Source: Chromobacterium sp. IIBBL 290-4 (GTDB taxonomy: Bacteria; Pseudomonadota; Gammaproteobacteria; Burkholderiales; Chromobacteriaceae). From it: a DNA stretch of 64,000 nucleotides. Every line of letters starts with the position of its first letter. The first letter of the stretch is position 1. Both the position numbers and the translations under genes were made by a program. The notes beneath the pieces were generated by a model, which saw only the letters and a program-made list of their open reading frames with translations, was not told the DNA's origin and did not search any database. The stretch covers positions 3,100,001-3,164,000 of the forward strand of contig NZ_CP100128.1 in the NCBI RefSeq assembly GCF_024207115.1, in the 5' to 3' direction. This document shows positions 51,746 to 58,954 of the stretch, piece after piece.

Positions 51746-53546
51746 TTTCCTCCGGCGCGTCGCTGGGATCGAAAGGCCGCGGCAGCTCGCGCTCCACCTC
51801 GACGAAGCGGCGCTTGCCTTCGACCTGCTTCTCCATGATGAAACCCAGGCCCGCCCAGTACTTGACCATGTCGATGTCGTCGGCGAACTGGATGAACGTG
51901 CTGCCCAGTTGGTCGTAGTCGGTGCCCAGCCACGGCACTTGCTTGCCGGTTTCCTGGTCCGGCGGCGCGGGCGGCGTGGCGCGCAAGGTGTTGAGCTGCG
52001 GTTTGGGCTCCAGATAGACAAACTCCGGCCGCTGCGCCGGCCACCACCACAGGCGGCGGCCGTCTATCGGCTGCGACGAGCATTCGTTGAAGTCCGCCTG
52101 CCATGGTATGGCCATATAGCGGGTGACATCGCCCGGCTCCATGCCTAGCCTGAGGTTGAAGTCCAGGCTCAGCGGCCCTTCCGGCACAAACCGGTTGCGG
52201 ATGCGGAAGGGCTGGTCGTAGATGGCCGGATTGCGCGAGATCCAGGTCATCTCGATGCCGGGCGAAAACGGCCCGCCCACGCAATTGTCCAGCGCCGCGC
52301 GGGTCAGGCTTTCTCCCGCGTCCGCCGTTTGGTCCTGATCGACGAAATAGCCGGCCACCCATTGCTGCAGCATGAAGTACTGCGTGTCGGTGAGCCGCAT
52401 ATAGGTGCTGGTGGCGGTGCTCTTCACCAGGCAGTTGTCCCCGGCCAGATAAGGCATCAGCGTGGCGCCGCTGGCGTTGAGGATGTCGTTTTCCTGGTAG
52501 GGCGGGCGGATGAAGTCGAGGATGTATTGGCGGAACCCCTGGAATTCCTCCGCGCCCATGCCGTCCGCGCCGGTGGCGCCCAGTTTTTCGAAATCGAAAT
52601 GGTGCGGCTTGGGCGGAATGGCGGCTACCCAGGGCATATAGGTGGCGCGTTCCAGCATGGGCCGGATTTCGGTGCGGAAGTTCGGCAGGAAGCCGGTTTT
52701 ACCGGCTTTCCAGAAACCATTTTCGTAGATGTCCGGGTAGTGGCCGCTGCGCACCATGGCATCGAAGATGGTGTCGTACAGCGTGATCAGATTGGGAATC
52801 TCCGGCGCGTATTTGGGCGGGGCCACCAGCACGTGGGCGGGCAGGGCTTCGATCTTGTCGCCGTTGTCGAACTCGATCAGCGCGCTGACCGGGCCATCCG
52901 AGGTGTCGTCCCACCAGCCGTCGTTATTGGCGTAGTCGGTGATGGTGGCGTCGGGATCGGCTGAGCCGGAGACGCCGTAGCCGCCCAGCACCAGCAACCG
53001 GCCTTCCTGATCGGTGCGCAGTTCGCCCAGCGTGTCGATGGCGTCTTTCATCGGGTACAGGGGGCTGGGCGGGAAATGCGCGCCGCGGTAGCCGGCCGGC
53101 ACGGTACTTTTGCTGAATTGCACGCCGGCTTGGCTGCGTCCGGAAATCTGCCGCGGCCCGGCATCGATCAACAAGGTGTGGCGGTCTGTCGTTTGCGGAT
53201 TGCGCAAGGGGTGGCTGGATGCGTAGCCGCCTTCGCCCTCGGCCGGCACGAAGGTGTACCAGCTGGGTTTCTTATTGGCCAGGTGCGCGGTCCAGCGTAT
53301 CGATTTGATGCCGGCGCTAGACAGGGTGACCGGCTCGCTGTGGCCGTTTTCCACCTTGTAAACCTGAAAGCGGGCCGCCTGGCGGCACAGCCGGCCTTCC
53401 GCGTCGCGGAAGTCTTGTTGGGTGAAGGGCTGGCCATCGGGCAGGATGGGCAGGCCGCAGTATTGGTCCGGTTCGATGTAGAACTTTTCCGGCGCATTGC
53501 CGACGCGGGCGACGCCGATGGCGGGATAGATTCGGTATTCGGTCAT
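51735..53546 (-). CDS. LodA-like quinoprotein amino-acid oxidase (CTQ cofactor)
   Basis: 603 aa. Starts MTEYRIYPAIGVARVGNAPE, with YPAIGVARVGNA diagnostic for LodA-like proteins, then FYIEPDQYCGLPILPDG and further family blocks. The cofactor would be built from Cys489 in AIPWQADFNECSSQPIDGRR and probably Trp564 in DMVKYWAGLGFIME, in positions matching LodA's Cys516/Trp581 pair. Known members oxidise lysine (LodA) or glycine (GoxA) and release peroxide with antibacterial effect; the substrate here is unknown. No signal peptide is seen, also as in LodA. A GAGGAGG site precedes its ATG, 15 bases after the ferritin-like gene. Confidence 0.9.
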   Translation of the reverse strand: MTEYRIYPAIGVARVGNAPEKFYIEPDQYCGLPILPDGQPFTQQDFRDAEGRLCRQAARFQVYKVENGHSEPVTLSSAGIKSIRWTAHLANKKPSWYTFVPAEGEGGYASSHPLRNPQTTDRHTLLIDAGPRQISGRSQAGVQFSKSTVPAGYRGAHFPPSPLYPMKDAIDTLGELRTDQEGRLLVLGGYGVSGSADPDATITDYANNDGWWDDTSDGPVSALIEFDNGDKIEALPAHVLVAPPKYAPEIPNLITLYDTIFDAMVRSGHYPDIYENGFWKAGKTGFLPNFRTEIRPMLERATYMPWVAAIPPKPHHFDFEKLGATGADGMGAEEFQGFRQYILDFIRPPYQENDILNASGATLMPYLAGDNCLVKSTATSTYMRLTDTQYFMLQQWVAGYFVDQDQTADAGESLTRAALDNCVGGPFSPGIEMTWISRNPAIYDQPFRIRNRFVPEGPLSLDFNLRLGMEPGDVTRYMAIPWQADFNECSSQPIDGRRLWWWPAQRPEFVYLEPKPQLNTLRATPPAPPDQETGKQVPWLGTDYDQLGSTFIQFADDIDMVKYWAGLGFIMEKQVEGKRRFVEVERELPRPFDPSDAPEENDR

Positions 53547-53561
53547 ATGGCCTCCTCTAGC

Positions 53562-54842
53562 TCAGGCGTGGCGGATGTGTTGGGCGGTCGCCAGTTGATC
53601 GATATTGGCGCGCACGCTTTCCAGCGCATCCACCAGTTCTTCGCGATCGGCCGGGTCGTCGATGTTCTGCTTCACCACGCCGACCGAGCTCTGCAAGCGT
53701 TTGCCCAGCGCGGCCAGATTGCTGCCTGGCTGGTAGAGATAGGTGGGCGCGCCGTTGGGGCCGACATCGCTATTGGTGTTGGCGTGGGCCGGGGTGGTCA
53801 TCAGCTGGCGCGCGATCGTGGGCAGCGCCTGGTGCATCAGCGGCAGCGCCAGCGTGAAGAAGGTGTCGTTGGCGCCCGGCGCGCGCGAGGAGAAGCTGCG
53901 CTCCATCGAATCCAGCATCACGCTGTAGGCGAGGTCGAACACCTCGGCCAGCTCCAGCGCCACCGGATTGGTGAAATCGCTGCGCTTGGGATTGGAGATG
54001 ATGGGGTAGGTGGGCGGGAAACGGTCACGGTCCAGCGAGACGGTGCGGAATTTCTTGAAGTGAGACAGCTCGTACGGCGAGCCTATGATGGGGCCGTAAG
54101 TGCCGTCGGTGCGCTGGCCATAGCCGTTATAGGTGGCCCAGGGCTCGATCGGAATCATCGATTGCGATTCCGGCACGCTGCCTTCGCCCTGCTGCACGAT
54201 CTGCTGCACGCCCAGTTGGGCGCTGGCCAGGTCGGTCACCAGAATGGGCTTGCCGCCGAACTTGCCCAGATAGATGTCGATGCGCTGGGCGGCGTCCGGA
54301 TTCTGCTCGAACAGCGGCTGGGCGCCGCTGTACTGCTCCAGGCACAAGAGCAGCATGTCGTAGAGCTGGGCGATATAGCTGTAGTTGTTGCCGCGCGGCA
54401 GCGCATGCGGCGGCGCCGGGGTTTCGATGGCGGTGAAGGTGTCGTTGAACACTTCCACCGAGGCGCGGCACAGGCCGATGAAGGGCGTGGTGTCAGGGTT
54501 GGCGTGCGGCAGATAACAGGGATAGGTTGGCGTGAAGCTGCCGGTCATCTTCGGTCGGCCGCCTATGGCCACCATCAGATTGGCCGCCTGGTTGATGTGG
54601 AACATTTCCTCCATCATCACGCTGCGCAGCAGCTGATAGGCCTCGGTATTCGGGTCGCTGATCGAGTACAGCGCCGTCAGATAGGGCGGAATAGTGGTCA
54701 TTTCCACCATGATGGCCAGCTGGGCCATGTCCTGCAGCGGCTTGCGGCTGTCGCCGGCGGCCTTGTCTTCGGCGCTGAGCTGGCCGCGGGCGCGGTCGAA
54801 CAGCATGCCGAAGGGTTTGTTGGAATCGACGATTCGGGTCAT
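53562..54842 (-). CDS. Ferritin-like domain protein (VioB N-terminal-like)
   Basis: 426 aa. The N-terminal half has two metal-ligand helices: QLAIMVEMTTIPPYLTALYS, with a candidate ligand Glu, and RSVMMEEMFHINQAANLMVA, with an EExxH motif. This is the Ferritin-like fold (PF12902 type) found in VioB-type proteins that act on indole- or phenyl-pyruvate imines. The C-terminal half (from about 210) is helical and less defined. The gene precedes the LodA-type gene by 15 bases. Imines made by an amino-acid oxidase would be a fitting substrate; this is inference. It lacks the long C-terminal part of true VioB. Confidence 0.82.
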   Translation of the reverse strand: MTRIVDSNKPFGMLFDRARGQLSAEDKAAGDSRKPLQDMAQLAIMVEMTTIPPYLTALYSISDPNTEAYQLLRSVMMEEMFHINQAANLMVAIGGRPKMTGSFTPTYPCYLPHANPDTTPFIGLCRASVEVFNDTFTAIETPAPPHALPRGNNYSYIAQLYDMLLLCLEQYSGAQPLFEQNPDAAQRIDIYLGKFGGKPILVTDLASAQLGVQQIVQQGEGSVPESQSMIPIEPWATYNGYGQRTDGTYGPIIGSPYELSHFKKFRTVSLDRDRFPPTYPIISNPKRSDFTNPVALELAEVFDLAYSVMLDSMERSFSSRAPGANDTFFTLALPLMHQALPTIARQLMTTPAHANTNSDVGPNGAPTYLYQPGSNLAALGKRLQSSVGVVKQNIDDPADREELVDALESVRANIDQLATAQHIRHA

Positions 54843-55060
54843 GTTTCCTCCATCATTAGGAAGACAGGTTGCGCGCGCGGCCTAGAGGGCGCGCTTTGGA
54901 CTGACAATGCTTTTGGAGAGTCGGCTGAGCCGGCTTTGCCATCGACCTCAACGCGGCTGGTTGCGCCGCCGGCCTTTTGAGCGCCGATCCTTTGCAGAGC
55001 GCATCGGCGATCGATAGGCGCGACTGGCGCTCCGGTCTCGCAGGGGGCGGTCAGCCATCC

Positions 55061-55085
55061 GGCGCGCCGCGTCTGGCGGCGCGCC
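55061..55085 (-). promoter_or_regulatory. Perfect GC-rich hairpin inside the LodA-type gene cluster
   Basis: GGCGCGCCGC (55061-55070) and GCGGCGCGCC (55076-55085) form a 10-bp perfect stem with loop GTCTG, just after the stop of the first cluster gene and before the ferritin-like gene. No T tract follows, so it looks more like a processing or mRNA-stabilising element than a terminator. Confidence 0.55.
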
Positions 55086-55095
55086 AATAAACGGC

Positions 55096-55935
55096 TTAAC
55101 GCTTGATAAGCGTGGCCACCGAAATATGCGGCCAGATGACGCCGTCGAACACCAGCAGCACGGTTTGGGTGTACTGCAGTTGTAGGAATTGGCTGCCATC
55201 CTTGCGTTGCACCGTTTCAATCCAGAAGATGGAATCCATCTGGGTGGCGTTGGCGTTGACGACCACAAACGGAATATTGGCGACGGCGCCGACATTGTTG
55301 GTGCTGACCGGCAGGTTGACGGTGTTGACCACCTTTAATCCCTGATCCGCTTGCGCGTTCAGCACATTGACCAGCGCCTGGTTGGGATTCTGCATATCGA
55401 ATCCCGGCGGAAAGGTGCCGTTCAGGTAGGGGTCGGTATAGCCCAGCGGCAGCGGCGGCTCGCCGGGAAGCGGCGTCGGCAGCGGGCTGACCGGCGCGAT
55501 GACCGGCGCGCGGCTTTCACAGGATGACTGGCCTTGCGCCAGCACGGAGTCGCCATGCGGAATGGTGGATTGGCGGACGATGGTGGAGGGGGCGTCAGGG
55601 TCGCTGGTGGGCGGAACATTGAGCCACAGGCCGGGTTCGATGTGGATGCCCTCGTCGGTGGCGGCATCGCTGACTTGCTGCAGATAGGTCAGGCCGTAGA
55701 TGAAAATATCGTCTTGTTTGGAGCCGCGGTTGGGAACGGGGCCGCCGATGGCGTTGAAAGTCAGCGTTTCGTTGGTGGCGTTGACGATCAGGCGAAAGAT
55801 CTGATTGTTCTGAAAGTCGGGTACGGCGATCAGATTGTAGCCATGGCCAAACCAGGTGCCAGGCAAGTCAGCCAAGGGGCCTAGTTGGCTCTGGGTTTGC
55901 TTGACAGGAGCGGCGGCGCGTTCAAACAGTTTCAT
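55096..55935 (-). CDS. Uncharacterised beta-rich protein opening the LodA-type cluster (nitrobindin/heme-binding-like N-terminus)
   Basis: 279 aa from MKLFERAAAPVKQTQSQLGP with an AGGAGAG site. LADLPGTWFGHGYNLIAVPD looks like the first strand of nitrobindin/FABP-like barrels (LPGTWxGxG), and later FFIWIETVQRKDG-type strands (SIFWIETVQRKDGSQFLQLQ, QTVLLVFDGVIWPHISVATL) close the barrel. A Pro-rich segment in the middle (PVSPLPTPLPGEPPLPLGYT) separates two halves. No signal peptide. Function unknown; I infer a heme- or small-ligand-binding partner for the oxidase cluster because it is the first gene of the run. Confidence 0.65.
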   Translation of the reverse strand: MKLFERAAAPVKQTQSQLGPLADLPGTWFGHGYNLIAVPDFQNNQIFRLIVNATNETLTFNAIGGPVPNRGSKQDDIFIYGLTYLQQVSDAATDEGIHIEPGLWLNVPPTSDPDAPSTIVRQSTIPHGDSVLAQGQSSCESRAPVIAPVSPLPTPLPGEPPLPLGYTDPYLNGTFPPGFDMQNPNQALVNVLNAQADQGLKVVNTVNLPVSTNNVGAVANIPFVVVNANATQMDSIFWIETVQRKDGSQFLQLQYTQTVLLVFDGVIWPHISVATLIKR

Positions 55936-56248
55936 TTCAAACTCTCCTAAAACAGGTGAAGTCGAAGCGGTCCGGTATAGCCAAACAACCCGATACGCCA
56001 GCCTTTGCGATCGGCGGCTGGCATTTGATGTCATATATGTATATTTACTTATCCATGCTCGCCAAATGGAATATGGGCTTGTGCTGGTTATAGTTTGGCG
56101 GGAGGCGCTGTCAAGAGAGGGGAATTACGGGTACTGAAAGCCGTCGCCCTGCTCGGCGGCGGCGGGAGGGGCAAGATGGCGTGAGGCTGCCGGGCGGGCG
56201 CTGGATCGATGCTCGCCGGCGCGACCATTCCCCTCCTGGAGACATTCC

Positions 56249-56539
56249 GTGTTGAAAAAATTACTGGACTATCGAATTTACCTGTTGACTCTGCCAGCCA
56301 CCGCCTTGCTGTTCTGGATTGACCGCGCCGTGGCGCAAACCTGGCTGCAGCTGGGTCTGGCTTTGCCCATCTTGGTGGGCGTGGCATTGTTGTTGCGCAA
56401 GGCGCTGTTTCATGCGGATATTTCCGCGGCCGCCGACGCGGCGCTGGCATCGCCAGTCGGCGCCGCGCTGGTGGTTTTGTCCGACAGGCTGTTCATGGCC
56501 GCGGTGGTGCTGGGCGGTGTGCTGTGGCTGCGGGGCTGA
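56249..56539 (+). CDS. Holin-like small membrane protein
   Basis: 96 aa, GTG start with GGAG seven bases upstream. Three hydrophobic stretches: IYLLTLPATALLFWIDRAVA, LGLALPILVGVALLLRKALF and LMAAVVLGGVLWLRG near the end. A short basic N-terminus (LKKLLDYR) precedes them. Size, topology and a 16-base overlap with a downstream lysozyme-like gene fit a phage holin, though the sequence itself is not from a holin family I recognise. No other phage genes lie nearby, so it may be a domesticated lysis module. Confidence 0.6.
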   Translation: MLKKLLDYRIYLLTLPATALLFWIDRAVAQTWLQLGLALPILVGVALLLRKALFHADISAAADAALASPVGAALVVLSDRLFMAAVVLGGVLWLRG

Positions 56540-57150
56540 GCGCGGCTGCGCTGGCCCTGTTGCCGGTGCTGGCAGGCGCCATTGCTCAGAACTGGCCGCA
56601 ACTGGGTTCGCCTTCGGTGCTGGCGGCCCAGGTGGAGCAGGAAAGCGGCTGGCGGGCGCAGGCCACGCTAAGAACCAAGCGAGAGCTGGGCGCGGGGCTG
56701 GGCCAGTTCACCAAGGCCTACCGCGCCGATGGCTCGGTCCGCTTCGACGCTATTTCCGACATGGCCGCTGCTTATCCTGAGCTGCGGGGCTGGAGCTGGG
56801 CCAATGCCTATGATGCGCGCTATCAGCTGACCGCGCTGGTATTGAAGAATCGCGGCAATTACCGCCTGATCCGCTGGGCCGCGAGCGAAGACGATCGTTT
56901 GGCGATGATGGATGCCGCCTATAACTCGGGCCTGGGCGGGGTGATTGCCAGAAGGACGCTGTGCTCGCGCATGCCGGGGTGCCTGCCGGGCCGATGGTTT
57001 GGCCATCTGGAGCGCAGCAGCGCTCAATCCAGAGTGCGGCAGGCCGGCTACGGGCAGTCATTCGCCGACATCACCAATACGCATGTCCGCAATGTGATGG
57101 TGACTCGGCGTTCCAAGTATCAGGCGTATTTCGGCGAGGCGAGGCCTTAG
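56524..57150 (+). CDS. Phage-type endolysin / lytic transglycosylase-like protein
   Basis: 208 aa, GTG start inside the holin-like gene's end. A hydrophobic N-terminus (AAGLSAAALALLPVLAGAIA) may be a signal-arrest or export helix. The lysozyme-like core has the catalytic Glu in LAAQVEQESGWRAQATLRTK and GAGLGQFTKAYRADGSVRFD, and MMDAAYNSGLGGVIARRTLC further on, as in phage SLT-type endolysins. It would cleave peptidoglycan. The tail SNTHVRNVMVTRRSKYQAYF-like end is basic. Coupled to the holin-like gene; the pair stands between a LodA-type cluster and a diguanylate cyclase gene. Confidence 0.78.
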   Translation: MAAGLSAAALALLPVLAGAIAQNWPQLGSPSVLAAQVEQESGWRAQATLRTKRELGAGLGQFTKAYRADGSVRFDAISDMAAAYPELRGWSWANAYDARYQLTALVLKNRGNYRLIRWAASEDDRLAMMDAAYNSGLGGVIARRTLCSRMPGCLPGRWFGHLERSSAQSRVRQAGYGQSFADITNTHVRNVMVTRRSKYQAYFGEARP

Positions 57151-57232
57151 CCGAAGATGAGTCCGCGCCGATAAGGCCGGTCTGAGCTCGTCCTGTTCTG
57201 TCCCGAACTCGGGCCCGCCCTTGCCGCATGGC

Positions 57233-58444
57233 TCACCGCAGTCCTTGCATCTCCGTTGCCAGCGATGGACAGGGCTGGACGCTTCTGCTGCTCTCCACGC
57301 GATTGCGCCCGCGGTGTTTGGCCTGGTAGAGCAGCATGTCCGCCTCCAGGAACAGTTCGGCCAGATTGCCGTGCTCTTCATGGCGCGCGCAAGCGACGCC
57401 GATGCTGCCGCTGATGGATAAGGTGCGGCCATCCACGACTGGGTTCAGATTATGGATGGCCAGACGCAGGCGATTCGCCACATTGCAGGCTTCCAGATCA
57501 TTGGTGCAGGGCAGCAGCATCACAAACTCTTCGCCGCCATGTCGACCGAGCAGATCGGTTTGGCGGGCCTCCTGGCGCAGGCAGTCCGCCAATTCTTTGA
57601 GCACATCATCGCCGGCCTGATGGCCGAAGCGATCATTGATGCTTTTGAAGTGGTCCAGGTCGATGAGAAGCAAAGCCAGCGGCATGCGTTTTTGCCGCGC
57701 ATGCTCGAACAGTTGTTCCGCTTTCTCTTTGAATGTCCGATGGTTGTACAGCCGAGTCAGTCCATCCTGCTGGGCCTGGTCTTGCAATTGCAGCAGCAAT
57801 CTTTCATAGCCGAGATAGAGGATGGAGAGGCCAAAACTGAAGCCGATCCAGAATAAGGCAAGCGATGCGAGCAGATTGAACTGCGGAAAGTCGAGCTTGT
57901 ATCCCGAGGCGGAGATGAATAGCCGGAACAGGGAGGTTGCCACCATCAGCGACGCCACGCCCAGCAAAAGGCGATAGGCGATGGGGGGCGCTTGATGCCG
58001 GTTGCGGAACAGCTGGTAAACGATCAGCGACCAGCACAGCAGATGGGTGCTTGACGTGACCACTACCCGTTTGTCGAAGTTGCTGCCGCCTGCCCAGTAT
58101 ATATAGGCCAGCATCGCGGGGACGCAAATCAGCAGGTGGCGGCACCATAAGGGTTGGCGGGAAAACGCTTGCCGGGTAGCGATTACCGCCAGCGGATGAA
58201 ACAGCATGAGAATGGCGGTATTGGTGATCAGCATGGGCCATGCGCCCATCCCGGCCGGGAAATAGGCGAGCATGGTGCCGATGGCGGTTACCACGCCACC
58301 CAGGCTAAGCGTGAACAGGCTTTTTTCTTTCCGGTTATTGAACCAGAAAAGCAGTGTCACCATAGTCAGCATGACGGTGTAACCCGTTGTGCTCAACAAG
58401 GTTGATTTGAAGTCGAGGATACTTTGTAGGGGCGGGGCAGACAT
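57233..58444 (-). CDS. Membrane diguanylate cyclase (GGDEF domain)
   Basis: 403 aa. Six to seven membrane helices occupy residues 15-215 (for example STTGYTVMLTMVTLLFWFNN and LLASLALFWIGFSFGLSILY). The C-terminal GGDEF domain (about 230-390) has DGLTRLYNHRTFKEKAEQLF, DLDHFKSINDRFGHQAGDDV and the active-site GGEEFVMLLP, so it should make c-di-GMP. The RxxD inhibitory site before GGEEF is present as RQTD. It is a single-gene unit; its AT-rich upstream region is long (510 bases). Signals for its membrane domain are unknown. Confidence 0.93.
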   Translation of the reverse strand: MSAPPLQSILDFKSTLLSTTGYTVMLTMVTLLFWFNNRKEKSLFTLSLGGVVTAIGTMLAYFPAGMGAWPMLITNTAILMLFHPLAVIATRQAFSRQPLWCRHLLICVPAMLAYIYWAGGSNFDKRVVVTSSTHLLCWSLIVYQLFRNRHQAPPIAYRLLLGVASLMVATSLFRLFISASGYKLDFPQFNLLASLALFWIGFSFGLSILYLGYERLLLQLQDQAQQDGLTRLYNHRTFKEKAEQLFEHARQKRMPLALLLIDLDHFKSINDRFGHQAGDDVLKELADCLRQEARQTDLLGRHGGEEFVMLLPCTNDLEACNVANRLRLAIHNLNPVVDGRTLSISGSIGVACARHEEHGNLAELFLEADMLLYQAKHRGRNRVESSRSVQPCPSLATEMQGLR

Positions 58445-58954
58445 GAGATTGACTCAATTTGGTTTGCGTTTTTATTTAATGCATGCCTTTGGTTTATTTT
58501 GTGTTGATCTTTTGATGATCCGCATGGCATTTTGGTAATTATGCACTGGAAATATGCGGGACTGCATGAATTTTGTTGTTTTGACATTGGTATAAGAGGC
58601 TGGAGTGCAATAAGCTTAACTTTGTTATCACTGTTTAAACTTGAATGACTATTCAGAAATACTTCGCCTGTCCATGAATATTTCTATCGCAGTGGAATCA
58701 CAAGGAACAGGCAAGTCAATGTGATTTCCCTATGATGGGCATTGCGCCGGCCATGATGCTGGATGCAGTCCACGCTGCAATCCTCGGGCGGTCAGAACCT
58801 GGCCTATTCACATATGCCCGGAGAAAAGCGGAGCTTTCGGATAGGGACGTCTATTCCAGATTGATGGCGCAAGGCTGCGCTTGCGCATGTTGTGACGGCG
58901 GGGTCGATCTTGATGCTTTCGGCATTGTCGGAGCGCTAATCGTCGGGGCAGGTT
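58445..58954. other. 510-base AT-rich intergenic region
   Basis: No gene supported. It likely holds the diguanylate cyclase promoter (AT-rich 58450-58700). A plus-strand open frame at 58732-59004 overlaps the 3' end of the response-regulator gene and has no ribosome site or family resemblance, so it is left out. Confidence 0.5.
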
